DNA of 64,000 nucleotides from Ostrinia nubilalis (Eukaryota; Arthropoda; Insecta; Lepidoptera; Crambidae), in assembly GCF_963855985.1 (NCBI RefSeq), contig NC_087104.1, positions 3,038,001-3,102,000 of the forward strand. The letters run 5' to 3'. The notes beneath the pieces are model-generated. The model searched no databases. It was not told the origin of the DNA and saw only the letters and a list, made by a program, of their open reading frames with translations. Below are positions 10,435 through 20,858 of the stretch, one piece after another. Made by a program: the position numbers and the translations under genes. The first letter of the stretch is position 1. Every line of letters begins with the position of its first letter.

Positions 10435-11545
10435 TTTGTTTGGCAAAACAATTTTCAGTTTTATGGCCTGTCTTTTTGCAGAACGAACACGTATCGGGCT
10501 TTGTTGGCACAAAAACAGGTTTTGGACTCGCATTACTGTTACTAGCTGAGGAGGAGCGTTCCTCCTGGTCGGTCTTAGATCTCTTATTGCAATTTGCCTG
10601 TCTGTGTCCCAACCGGCCACACGAAAAACACTTGCCTTCATCGAACCGTCTTTTTCTCGGAGGTAAATTAGCGACGTTTTTGTTATTCCCCGCAAACGTA
10701 TTTTGGGACACGACACGAGCAGAGTTAGCCTTAGACGCACTAGGCTTCACGTATGTTGAGAAAAATTCAACAAGGTCGTTAGGCGACAGTTTGGCGTTTG
10801 TAGCGGAGGCCTTTATTTGAGGGTCGGTGATTCCGCGTATCACGATTGCCGATATCAATTCGTCACTAAGACCCCGAACTATGCGTAAACGAAGGAGTGA
10901 GCGACGGGCGTAATCAGCGTAGGTAGTGTAGTTATCCGAGTTTGTACTCATTACCTCAAACAAAATGTTAGCAATGTCCGGAGTTTTAGGACACAAAGGT
11001 TTAAATTCCTTTTTAAAACTGGTCCAACTACGCTCCGTCGTCACCCACTCGTTTAGCCACGTCTTTGCCTCTCCTTTTAAACAGTTTCCTATACGTGAGA
11101 GACATTCGTAATCACTCCAGTTATTGAGAGACTTTGCTCGATCTACCTCCTCACACCAATCGTCAATATTGTGGAAACTAGGATCGAAATTGGAAATGTA
11201 AAAATGTTGGCTAGACCTTACCGTACCGATAGAACGAATAGCATCCACGATGCGGTCCGTCACCGCAGACGGTGCATTCACCTCACTAACACGATCCGAT
11301 TCCGCGGCCGGCACTGGACACGCATGCTGCGGGACGCTCGGCGGTTCCGGCGGGAACGGCGGCGTCATAGAACGTTCCGCGGGGCGCGCGCACGACGCGG
11401 GCCTATAGGGCGAAGGAGACGTTGCGCACCTATTTCGTTCACATGACCTATTTCGCGGCGATACATTACGTTGCACAGGTGACGACGTATTTTGCGCGGC
11501 TACCTGACTTTCCAACGTTCTAAGGCGGGTTAACATCACAGTCAT
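10385..11545 (-). pseudogene. gypsy-1 gag, truncated by the Harbinger insertion
   Basis: The first in-frame ATG is at 11545. The capsid-like region (I-D-D-W-C-E-E-V-D, then E-A-K-T-W-L-N-E-W, then F-K-K-E-F) is followed by two CCHC zinc knuckles, C-F-S-C-G-R-L-G-H-R-Q-A-N-C and C-S-F-C-K-K-T-G-H-K-T-E-N-C. The native gag sequence stops at the insertion edge (10430). The last residues to the stop at 10385 are read from the Harbinger terminus. Before the insertion the frame would have continued into protease. Gag packages the RNA into virus-like particles. Confidence 0.9.
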
Positions 11546-11705
11546 CCATATCACGTTTTAATCTATCGTCCGGAGCACGATCGCGGTATTTACTACGTCG
11601 GCGCTCTCGGCTGCTATAACGACTTCTACGACGCTCACGTTCACGATCACGATCATCACGGTCACCCATTTTTCTCTTTTTACGCTTCGCGCCGGTAGAC
11701 ACCAA
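11520..11705 (-). CDS. Arg/Asp-rich ORF overlapping the gag start of gypsy-1
   Basis: This short frame encodes a very basic, low-complexity RD/RE/RS-dipeptide stretch (M-G-D-R-D-D-R-D-R-E-R-E-R-R-R-S). It overlaps gag and differs from it by a +1 shift. It may be the true gag N-terminus joined by frameshifting or broken by one indel, or it may be an upstream ORF. The composition resembles RNA-binding or splicing-factor tails. Confidence 0.4.
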   Translation of the reverse strand: MVSTGAKRKKRKMGDRDDRDRERERRRSRYSSRERRRSKYRDRAPDDRLKRDMDDCDVNPP

Positions 11706-11734
11706 ATCAGAATAGCCAGTAAGATAGAATCACG

Positions 11735-11755
11735 TTGATCCTATCCCACTTCTGA
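11735..11755 (-). other. Primer binding site candidate of gypsy-1
   Basis: Right after the 5' LTR, in element sense, the sequence is TCAGAAGTGGGAT. From memory this is complementary to the 3' acceptor/T arm of animal tRNA-Leu(CAA) (…ATCCCACTTCTGA), but it starts about five bases inside the mature CCA end and lacks the usual leading TGG. Confidence 0.45.
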
Positions 11756-11975
11756 TGTAGCGAATCCCGAGGGAAAGTACTTTTTTAAAAAGACAAAAAT
11801 GACTTCGCACTGATTTTAATAAGAAAACAAAAATTACAATCAAAAATAATTAACACACAAAATACAAAATCCGAGAGCTCCGATCGCAGCGACGGCTGAA
11901 GGCAAAGTGAGCCCGAGTCGCACTGCGCGCTGGCTTATATAGGGGCGGTCGCCGCAAATCTTCACATCTCCTACA
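11756..11975 (-). repeat. 5' LTR of gypsy-1
   Basis: 220 bp, the same as 5237-5456, bounded by TGTAG/CTACA, followed outside by the GTAC target duplicate. It should supply the promoter, with TATATAAG in element sense. Confidence 0.95.
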
Positions 11976-12080
11976 GTACATTAATTAAAGTAAGATTATC
12001 ACGTATATTCTTAGAGCGAAAGACAATTATTAAATTGTAATAGAAAAGAAGTTAATACATTTTACGTGGCAAGTCGCGAT

Positions 12081-12256
12081 TTACGCCAGTATTCACAAAC
12101 ATTACTATGAGGTCTGTGAGACCTCATAGTAATGTTTCTTACAGTGCGCATGGAGGCACAGGGTCACACACGAACCAATCACAAAGCTCTATTCAACGCT
12201 ATGCGTTCAAAACGCTGCTTCACTTAAGCAAGTATCGTTTGTGAATATGGGTGTTA
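12081..12256. mobile_element. 170-bp PIF/Harbinger-like MITE
   Basis: The element (12084-12253) has inverted ends related to GCCCGTATTCACAAAC and a 3-bp TTA duplication (12081-12083, 12254-12256), the target type expected of PIF/Harbinger. Inside it, 12097-12137 is a perfect palindrome with 19-bp arms (AAACATTACTATGAGGTCT) and a 3-nt spacer. A relative is at 62804-62951. Confidence 0.75.
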
Positions 12257-12274
12257 ATTCTTTATGCACGTACG

Positions 12275-12406
12275 TCATCATCATCATTATTTCAGCCATA
12301 GGACGTCCACTGCTGAACATAGGCCTCCCCCAATGCTTTCCACATTGATCGCTTCCCTGCAACCTTTACAATGTCGTCGGTCCACCTTGTAGGTGGACGT
12401 CGTACG
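12275..12406 (-). repeat. RTE-like LINE 3' fragment, (ATG)n tail
   Basis: Minus-strand copy with the CATAGGCCTCCCCCAATGCT signature, starting at a CATCATCATCAT tail. A CGTACGT direct repeat (12269-12275 and 12401-12407) fits a target duplication. Confidence 0.75.
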
Positions 12407-12409
12407 TAA

Positions 12410-13390
12410 TCCGTACGAATCCTTGTTCGTACTTAGTGATTTAATCATTTAGTTATTCCTATAGGAGTAGCGGGGGTGGGAACCAAAGATGGGATTCATC
12501 CCGTTTGTCATAAATTCTGATATAATTAGTATTATTATTTTGATGTCAATGTATTTACAGAGCTATTTTTGATGAAGTTTTCAGAGTTAGAGTAGTAAAA
12601 CGTAGAGAAAAAGCATCATGTAGCATGCAATCCGTGAAACTAAACATCGTTATTGTACATAAGTATTTAATTGCAACCAGTAGCTTCTATATAATAGACT
12701 TTGATTCATAATCAAATCGCAAATGATTGCATTAAAGTTGCAGCAGCATGTAACCGTACCTACGTTATTAATTTACTCGTATTTTAATTGTCATGTGCTA
12801 CCCTGTACCGTATGGAAATACTACTACGGCCGTCAATATTTACTATGAAGCTCGTAGTACGGCGGAACGCTGAGTTTCGAAGCGATACGCAAAGTGTGTT
12901 TTGGCCCCTACTTAAAGGAGATAAGGATGACATTTACATATTTTACGGTTTTATAACAGCCGCAAGAGCTTTTAGGTGCTGTAAGTATTTGTTTATCAGC
13001 ATTCAGTAATCAGCAATTGATCCCGCGGGCGGTCCGGTACCTATCAAGGAAACGCTGTACGAATCGAAAACCGGGAGAAGCGACTGTGCTAACACTGGTA
13101 TGCGGTCTCTTTCTATTGTAGCTACATAAATGATTCTTTTTTTTATAATAGGTAACTATAAAGGGAATATTAGTTAAGTTTCATTCATTATATTTAAGTA
13201 TGTAACAAGTGAGACCTGAACACAGACCAATCAACTTCATAAATGGAGCCAGAATCTCTGAAACTGAAACATCTAGATTTATAACCATCTCCTTTTTCCA
13301 AGACGGCTGTCTAATCATTGCAATTATTTTAATTAAAATACAAAATATTTTAATGAATCGTTGCAATAATCTAGGTATCCTTCGACAAAT
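12410..13390. other. AT-rich flank upstream of the NCKX CpG block
   Basis: No ORF of interest and no repeat recognised. Confidence 0.4.
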
Positions 13391-13419
13391 CCTTGCGCAC
13401 AGCCCGCTATGTTTTGCAC

Positions 13420-13509
13420 GGTTCGCAAATCCGCGTCCGGGCGGGCGGCGGCGACGGGGGCGGGCGGCGCGGCGCAGTGCGACGCTATCGAGCGCTGGGG
13501 CGGCGGCGG
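13420..13509 (+). promoter_or_regulatory. GC-rich promoter/5'UTR-like block of NCKX, upstream half
   Basis: A sharp local GC and CpG peak (GGGCGGGCGGCGGCGACGG and similar) in AT-rich surroundings, continuing on the far side of the hAT relic at 14115-14168 up to the NCKX start codon. It is most simply one promoter/5'UTR block split by the insertion. No TSS motif was assigned. Confidence 0.5.
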
Positions 13510-14114
13510 CAGTGTTGCCAACTTAGCTACTTTATAGCTAGATTTAGCAACTTTTTGATGTCAGGCAGCTACAATTTTTTTTTACTTTTTTAGCTACTTT
13601 TTCTAGCAACTATTGATTATGATAAATTTTTACAAAGTATTTGTAACTCGCTATAGCATGTCTTTCACTTCCGCATTCAAATGCTGAGGTAGAAAGATTG
13701 TTCTCCCAAATGAATTAATAAAAAATAAACAGAGGAATAGAATGAGTTTAATAACTCTGAATTCTATTTTATGCATAAAAGATTCGCTCAGGAAAAGCGG
13801 CCAGTGCTGTCACAATTACGTTTTTCCTAAAGCCGTACCTAGTTGACAAAATGGGATATTAGATAATTATAATATTCGGTAGATAATCAAAATATTGTCT
13901 TCTTTTATTTGTTAATTAAGTAGTCACAGTATTAAAGTTAAGTTGATTAAAGTTTATAGCTGATTTATTAACTGCAGTGTTTATTTCTTTAGTATTTTAT
14001 TTACTTCTGAATTCAGCTACTTCTAGCTACTTTTTAGGGAGAAAAAAATACTCAATCTAGCTACTTTCTGTTAAATTCCTAGCTACGAGCCTTTGGTAGC
14101 TGTTGGCAACACTG
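13510..14114 (+). mobile_element. hAT transposon relic in the NCKX 5' region
   Basis: Inverted ends CAGTGTTGCCAAC and GTTGGCAACACTG enclose 605 bp of AT-rich DNA between two GC-rich blocks. The flanks share GCGGCGG, a 7-bp match consistent with a hAT 8-bp duplication but blurred by low complexity. Around 13672-13790 the plus strand encodes a hAT transposase C-terminal signature: H-S-N-A-E-V-E-R-L-F-S-Q-M-N, then after a one-base frame change I-K-N-K-Q-R-N-R-M. It is therefore a deletion derivative with a dead transposase end. It ends 54 bp before the NCKX start codon. Confidence 0.8.
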
Positions 14115-14168
14115 GCGGCGGGCGGCGGCGGGCGGCGGCAGTGTGCCCTGAGCCTCCGCGCGCGCGGC

Positions 14169-14861
14169 ATGGGGGGCGCGCTCGTGCTCGCGCTGCTGGC
14201 CGCGGCGCGCGCCGGCGAGCCCAACGCCACAGACTTCGAAATCCTCACCACAACACCCGGCGAGGAGGACAAACCTGTGCCGCTCTTCCCCACAGACCTC
14301 TTCAGCGAGGAGCAGCGCCGCTCCGGCGCTGTCATCTTCCACGTGATCGGCATGGGCTACATGTTCGTGGCGCTCGCCATCGTGTGCGACGAGTTCTTCG
14401 TGCCGTCACTGGACGTCATCATCGAGCGGCTGGCCATCCGCGACGACGTGGCGGGCGCCACCTTCATGGCCGCCGGCGGCTCCGCGCCCGAGCTCTTCAC
14501 CTCCGTCATCGGCGTCTTCGTGTCCTTCGACGACGTGGGCATCGGGACGATCGTGGGCTCCGCGGTGTTCAACATATTGTTCGTGATCGGTGCATGCGCG
14601 CTGTTCTCCCGCACGACGTTGAGTCTGACTTGGTGGCCGTTGTTTCGCGACTGTACCTTTTACTCGATCAGTCTGTTAGTGTTGATATACTGTTTCCGCG
14701 ACAGCGAGATCTACTGGCAGGAGGCGCTGGTGTTGTTCTCGCTGTACGGCGCGTACGTGATGTTCATGAGGTGGAACCAGCCCGTGGAGCGAGCGATGAA
14801 GAAGCTCATCTACAAGAACAAGGTGACTCGCGTGAGGAGCACGGACCAGCTGATGCCGACG
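14169..14861 (+). CDS. NCKX: K+-dependent Na+/Ca2+ exchanger (NCKX, SLC24), first coding exon
   Basis: NCKX proteins export Ca2+ and K+ in exchange for Na+ across the plasma membrane. The exon encodes 231 residues in phase 0 and ends at a GT donor (GTAAGC at 14862). A signal peptide at about residues 1-17 is followed by an N-A-T glycosylation site (19-21) and an acidic linker. Transmembrane segments start near residue 53. The alpha-1 repeat contains G-S-A-P-E (104-108) and [11 protein letters not shown] (126-136), the ion-binding signature of the family. Three more hydrophobic segments follow, then the start of the cytoplasmic loop (M-K-K-L-I-Y-K-N-K). I chose ATG 14169 because it begins the signal peptide. 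The alpha-2 half is not in view, so later exons are missing, unrecognised or beyond the window. Symbol at family level only. Confidence 0.93.
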
Positions 14862-17150
14862 GTAAGCTCGCCCGCACAACGCCTTGCATGCCCTCCGTCT
14901 CAAGCATAGATTTGGTAACCTCTCCCTGTGCTTACTTAATTCGATGATAACAGATGATCCCTCAAAGATTATTTAAGCTTTGACTTGATTAATTTTTGAA
15001 GTGTCAGGGTATTCGCGAATAAGAAAAGCATTTTAAATAGATCCGCTGATTCTCCGGCAATTTGTAATAAATTAACGTTTATTGACAGAAAACTCGATGT
15101 CAATTGTGTTTAGTGCTTATTAAATGTTGCTCACAAACACCGCTTAATTGTGACGCTATATTTTATCTTCATTTGTTTATTTAATAAAACAATTTCTGCA
15201 GAATCAGCGCTCCCAAAATTCACTCCTTAAAAACCAAGAGCCAAATCTATGTCAATAGAAAAAAATATAGAGCCTGTAAATGGAACGTAAACTGTCCTTA
15301 GAATCAAATTCCCATTAGTATAGTGCATTTATGTATTAGATTACTAGATAACTGATCTACCTCATTCTGTGTCATAACTTGAAAAATAAAATCCATTAAA
15401 CCATTAATAATTCACGGAGCTTTCGGGAGCTTTATTCAGGGGATATTTTAATCATTAATTGGAATCCATTGTGTATTCTTGTTCTCATTCATAGATTAAT
15501 TCGGGACGTTTATTATTAGATGGGATATAAATGGTGGGCGCGAACGAAACGAAAAGTAATCACAGGTACGAGTAGGCTGAGCTCGGCAGTGCTATTTTTG
15601 AGTTGGAATCTAAGTTTGGACGGATGTGGATTGAAATAAATTGGGTAAACAAAATTTACACTCTTCAATGATGTACCTAAATTAGGTATTTGCAATAAAT
15701 AAAAGTAACAGATTTATAATAATTAGTTCCGCAATCAGTCATGACATTAGGACTAGTTGGTCACTCTTTCTTACCTACAAAAACAAGCACACAATTATAA
15801 TTATTAACAGTACACTCAATTTAAAAAACTATCATAACTCATGACGTAATTTAAAATAGGGCAGGTTTATCAGCTGTTGTTAATTAAATTTTATCTAAAC
15901 AATTTATTGTGACCTATTTTCATACCAATCATTATTATTTACGTAAAAGTTAACTCGCGATAAAAAGTTAAGGAAAAGTTTTTAACAATAAAAGTTCCTG
16001 TAACTTGAAACTAAAATACTTACTTCAGTAATTAGTAAAAATCATACTAATCACTGCTACACAAGTAAAAAAGTAACTAAGTCTAAAACATAAACTCAAA
16101 TGTTTGTGTACTTGCCTCGTGGGACCAAATATTATTTTACTGTGTAGGTATGTTTAGTTTTTAAAAAGTAACGTGCTAAGCTGTTGAAAAAAAACATTTT
16201 GTTATTTGACACATTTTAGAGTAAATAATAATTTACTATGTCTGATTTATCAATCAACCAAGTCTTACTTTTTTCTTCAAATTCTAGCTTGACTCGAGCT
16301 AGAATTAGGAGCGCGAATAAATTAACTTCATGCTTGCAGCTCTCTTGCCTTTAAAGAAAAATCGGGACTTAACTATTAATCGCATCGTGTACCGTCGTAT
16401 CGCGTTGCGTGTATCGTAAGAACTTGCGACTTACGTAGCGTACGAGTCAGCAATAAGACGCCAAACGTGTGCATTAGACGCATTGTGTAGCGTCCTGTCG
16501 CGTTGCAGGAATGGTCAGGAGAGCAGTTTAATCAAAGGCATACAACTTGTTAGCTGCATACCTGTCAGCTATGAGACTCTAGCTATAAGCTTCCATTCGG
16601 TCGCGTAGCGTAGTGTAACGTTGGCCGAGACGCGAATGAATAAGCCTAGAGAATTTTCTACTTGGGGCTTAATTAGCGCATATTTTATCGAGTTGTGCCG
16701 AGTTTTTCACTAACTTAGAAGACACCATCGGACACCATGTAACTGTACCGCCACGCTAATGTCAAAATATGTTATTGCTCACGTAACACCCACAATTCCT
16801 TGTTGATAGGTCAGGGTATACGCTGCCAGATTAGAGGTTGTGGATAGTTTGAACAGCGTTGCTAAGGACTACACGCGCTTCGCATTCGCACGGGACACAG
16901 AGTAGAAATATAAGTGTAGGACGACTCTTGCACTTAAATCTTGATTAAACAGAGAAGGAAAGAACCGGAATTGGTCGAAAACTAACTTCATAGGTACTTT
17001 GTTACCATTGATTAACAATAATCACTATGGTGAGAATTAAAGTTGCTAAAGGTTAAAAGTGCACATTTTCTGACCGTATTTTGGTTGCCACGCCCAAATT
17101 ATGTGACTCTGTGTGCAATATGCGCTCTCTGAAAATAAATTTTAAAGTTG
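14862..17150 (+). other. Start of NCKX intron 1
   Basis: AT-rich intron with no exon recognised. 16380-16630 is locally richer in CG (CGTCGTATCGCGTTGCG, GTCGCGTAGCGTAGTG) and may be an unclassified repeat. Confidence 0.5.
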
Positions 17151-17154
17151 ACAC

Positions 17155-17235
17155 AATTGCGGGATGCGCTTGGATGCGGGCAATGCAGCCAGACGTTGTG
17201 AAAATCCTTGGGGACATTAGTTCAGCAAGTTTCAT
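17155..17235 (+). repeat. Highly diverged RTE-like LINE fragment
   Basis: Translation gives A-G-C-A-W-M-R-A-M-Q, then V-V-K-I-L-G-D, which lines up with V-A-G-S-T-W-M-Q-A-A-Q, then L-W-K-S-L-G-E of the LINE at 20870-22864. Confidence 0.5.
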
Positions 17236-17239
17236 TTCA

Positions 17240-18950
17240 TTTCAGCAGCGGCTGAAAATAAAGATGACTTTATTGTATAAAAAAGAGAGGTGTATTTGAA
17301 AACCTACTCTTGTACCAATATGTATAACACCGGTTATAATTAATGTGTGCTCTATAATGAATCATTTACGAGTATAATTTTTGGGATGTAGCTTTGTATT
17401 GTAAAATATTTTATGCTATTGCGTAGGTACCATTACAACTAAAGTAAAGAATAACGGGTTCCACCAGTCTGCTTGTGACCACGGCTGTAACAATACAGCC
17501 GAAACGTCAAGGTGCAAGTACCCATATACATACTTCAAAATATTTTAAGTAAAGCCCGTGATTTTAGTTGTAGTTGTACTGATTTCGTTAGCTTGTGGCT
17601 ATCGCGATCCCATCGGCAACGTTACGTAACGTGGCCGTCGCGTGATCGCTTCACGTGTCTCGTTCGACTCGATCCCACTGATTGCGTTTATGTATTTTTA
17701 TGGTAACGATTAGCAACTTTGTTGGTGATAGAGATGGGGGAGTATCGATGTTTTATCGATTTAATGTTGATCATCAAAATGCTTCAAAATCAGTACTTCA
17801 AGTTGTCAATAAAATTCTGAGTACTTACGAGAAATAAATACAATGCACCCAATCGATGTTGATATTCGTGATCATTAAATTGTCGAAAAATAGTATTAAA
17901 CCTATTAATTATCCATTTTAGGAAAAAATATTCACAGACATTAATAATAACGTAACATTTCGATAACCGCAAAATATTTTAGGGAATATTTGCTAAAGAA
18001 GTGAATGATGTTCCCTGGAGATCTTTTTCATCCAGAATAGGTATCACAGAGAGGAGAATGGATGCGCGTCACGATAAGCGGTGATCACGCCATTTTATCG
18101 ATTTTGCCCGTACATTTTGACGTCGATAAAGTATATCACGGCACGCAACCTAGCCCGGATGGAGTAGTATCACAGCAAAGCGTATTGTAATATCGATATT
18201 AAGCTTCTGTACTTCACTAGTAGGTCGGTAGGGTGAATTACCCGGTTTTTGATTGCCCCAAATTAGGTTAAGGGTCACGTGAGATTAAGGGGTTGCGGTG
18301 TGAAATTCAAATAATTGCCGCGTTGATGTTAACTTCTAGAAACAACTGGAAATGCAATTTAATGAGCAATATATTCATACTATTACAGTAAATTTAAGGT
18401 CGGGTTAACTTATCTAAAGTTATAGTTTTTTGCATAAAAAAATCTGATCAATGAGAACATTGATAAAGTTGTAAACACCTTATGAAATTTGTTGATTAGT
18501 AAAACTGAAATGGGTACTTTAAATCATCCAAATTTTTTTGCAACTGCACAGAATAAAAATATCCCTACGTCAAAAAAAGAATTTTATCTAAAAATCCACT
18601 GATTTTACTGATTTTTTTTTTTTGAGTACTTCTTCTTCTCGTGTCGACAACAAACCTAGACAGTGTCAGCCCAAAACTTCGCCACAAGAGTGGCGTTGTC
18701 AGTAGCCTTCATTAAATCTTCCTGCGTGCAGTTGTTTGGGCACGCAAGGCACGACATCATGTGCTTCATCGACTGGGGAACAAAACCCATCACTATCAAT
18801 ATCACTTCAAGTTTGAGCCATCCAAGAATCCCCACCTGAACAGATTGTCCTCACTACGACCGACCTGCGTCCGAAGTCTATTTAAAGTACTAATAATACA
18901 AAATGTGCAAGTACTAAACTTTAATTCATAATTTAAGAAAGAATAATAAC
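17240..18950. other. Intronic or intergenic DNA with unclassified repeat-like patches
   Basis: CCACGGCTGTAACAATACAGCC (17479-17500) is a near-palindrome. 17730-18190 is rich in ATCGAT. 18640-18850 is an island of more GC-rich sequence (CTAGACAGTGTCAGCCC and following) that reads like an old repeat but cannot be classified by eye. No ORF is convincing. Confidence 0.4.
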
Positions 18951-18951
18951 G

Positions 18952-19612
18952 GCTACGAGGAATCGCTACGGGCCGCTACGGAAGCGTGCTACGTATCTTC
19001 GTAGTCGATAATTCTACGGAGCTCAAGGCTACGGCAGATAGCGAAGGATAGATAGTCGGAATTAACGACCATTGTAATTTAGCTCTCTGATAAAATACCA
19101 GTTGATTTTCTTGAAGTTGAACCAAAATTATTTCAAGTTTTATTACCAAAGGAATAGTGTTTAAAATAAGTTGGAAAAACCTACTTCATTCTGCAGCAGT
19201 TTCAGCAGCTGTCGATTAAGGCTGAGTTGCACCATCTTACTTGGATTTTACAAACGTCAATAATCTGTCAAATTCCATACAAAAATCACATATTGTATTT
19301 GTAAATAAAGGTAGCAGTTTGTATTCGGACAAAAAGGTGTCGTTGCTACTGAAAATATTTTTACAAAAATCACGGTGGTTGAACATCGGGCGATATTCGT
19401 AAATATTTGCTTCTACCTCGAATACAAAAGTTTCGGTTCGGAATTTTAGTACAATACAGTCCAGTAAATCCGTGCGTTTTGTTATTTCGCATTGAACGCT
19501 ACGGCGCGGCGTAGATAGCTACGAGCTACGGGCTACGAGCTACGGGCTACGAGCTACGGGCTACGAGCTACGGGCTACGGGCTACGAGCTACGGGCTACG
19601 GGCTACGAGGCG
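18952..19612. repeat. GCTACGG/GCTACGA minisatellite and flanking related words
   Basis: 19500-19612 is a tandem array of the 7-mers GCTACGG and GCTACGA, mostly alternating. The same words are scattered at 18952-19040 and again at 34482-34556, suggesting a dispersed element with CTACG-rich ends. Confidence 0.6.
19217..19300 (+). repeat. Partial MITE, AAGGCTGGGTTGCACCA family
   Basis: Matches the left half of the complete element at 19788-19907 (TAAGGCTGAGTTGCACCATC, then ACAAACGTCAATAATCTGTC). No right end is seen. Confidence 0.55.
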
Positions 19613-19785
19613 GCCATTAAAATGATGCACTGTTTTTGTTAGGCGTTCACGAAAAGAGCATAGAAGAGGTTTGCATTGTCTGGTGTGTAGCCGAAAGTAG
19701 ATATAAAGTTAAATGGTGCTATTAAACTTTACTGTAGACGTGGAAATAATATTTTTTATTTATTTAATTGTCCATTACGACACTA

Positions 19786-19909
19786 TAAGGCTGGGTTGCA
19801 CCATCTTCCTTTGACTTTATCAAACGTCAAAAATCTGTCAAATTCTATACAAAATACGCCGGTTATCGTTATAGTTACGGTCAAAGTTAGGTGGTGCAAC
19901 TCAGCCTTA
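19786..19909. mobile_element. 120-bp Tc1/mariner-like MITE
   Basis: Ends AGGCTGGGTTGCACCA and TGGTGCAACTCAGCCT are inverted with one mismatch. The element (19788-19907) is flanked by TA on both sides, as in mariner-type insertion. Further partial copies are at 19217 and 58109. Confidence 0.7.
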
Positions 19910-19971
19910 ATGTTTGGTTAATTAGCGGTTTATTGACAGGCGTTTGACGACAACCGGATGGATGATTTAAT

Positions 19972-20153
19972 GGTCTATTCCACTTTGATCACCTGGATTA
20001 GATCACCCAGGTGATCGTAGGCGACACTGGTGTCCTTTGACCCATGGATGATATCACCTAGAGATCACCTCATCTGTAGGTAATCAAAGGACACCAAAGT
20101 GTTGCCTATATCACCTGGGTAATCTAATATAGGTGATCAAATTGGAATAGACC
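19972..20153. mobile_element. Foldback MITE with TGATCACC words (copy 1)
   Basis: Ends are GGTCTATTCCACTTTGATCACC and a diverged inverted partner finishing GGAATAGACC. The interior repeats TCACCT/AGGTGA words. Flanks GATTTAAT and TGTTTAAT are a degraded 8-bp duplication. Same family as 34629-35089. Confidence 0.75.
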
Positions 20154-20858
20154 TGTTTAATGCACTTTCTTATTAGTAAAAAGAATACTTTTTTGGTAAA
20201 AGGCTACTTCTATACTTTTACACTACTCCAACCACCCATTGGCATACCTTCGTGTCTGTTGCAAATTCGCAAAGCTAAAATAGAACTGGCAGTTGAAGGC
20301 TATAGAAGATTAAATATTTTTTAATAAACAATTTTTGAAACTGCCACGTAACGTAATAGCATGCTCTTGGCGAGGCAGTAAAAATGGTGAAATATAAACC
20401 AGATAAAAGTCTTCTTTATTTCTGCAAAAATAAATTTTGGTAAAGCTGAAAATAAATCTGTACAGTCATCTGAATATACATTTTTACTGCAATATCGCAC
20501 CTATTAGAACCGTATAAAATGGCATAGAGATAAGTTGATGTATCGTCGTCTGTGCCTTCCTTATTAACCGACTGCAAAAAGGAGGAGGTTCTCAATACAG
20601 CTGGTATGTTTTTTTTTAAAACTAGTTTATAACACCGAAACACGTGTTAAGCAGGCGACTGACTTGCGAAATTCATGGTTTGTAAAAGTACTTCATGCGA
20701 TTTGTACTGTTTGTGTGCTTTATGTCACATGTAGGTATAATGTTCAAGCAATGGGGCAATTAATCTTCAGCTCACCAACTGTCGCTTTGGTTGCCTTTTT
20801 TCATTAGTTCCCCAAAGAGCAGGCAAAGATCATAAACCATGCTGCTTTTGAAAAGAAC
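20154..20858. other. Spacer before the LINE insertion
   Basis: AT-rich, nothing recognised. Confidence 0.4.

Larger units (their letters stand above)
5237..11975 (-). mobile_element. Ty3/gypsy LTR retrotransposon (gypsy-1), young, nested insertion
   Basis: Two 220-bp LTRs (5237-5456 and 11756-11975) begin TGTAG and end CTACA. They read the same base for base by eye and are flanked by a 4-bp target duplication GTAC (5233-5236 and 11976-11979). The element is transcribed from right to left: 5' LTR, primer-site candidate, gag, protease/RT/RNase H/integrase, a structured 3' untranslated region, 3' LTR. Identical LTRs mean a recent insertion. A PIF/Harbinger relic (9220-10429) is inserted between gag and pol. 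Without the insert and one copy of its flanking repeat, gag and pol would be in the same frame, so the element probably had a single gag-pol ORF. Confidence 0.93.

Noticed and set aside
14093..14947. Arg/His-rich 284-codon frame overlapping NCKX
   Set aside because: It is an alternate frame of the GC-rich NCKX exon. The NCKX frame has the family motifs.
18952..19612. CRISPR-like array at the GCTACGG repeats
   Set aside because: Units are adjacent 7-mers without unique spacers, and the DNA is an animal genome. It is a minisatellite.
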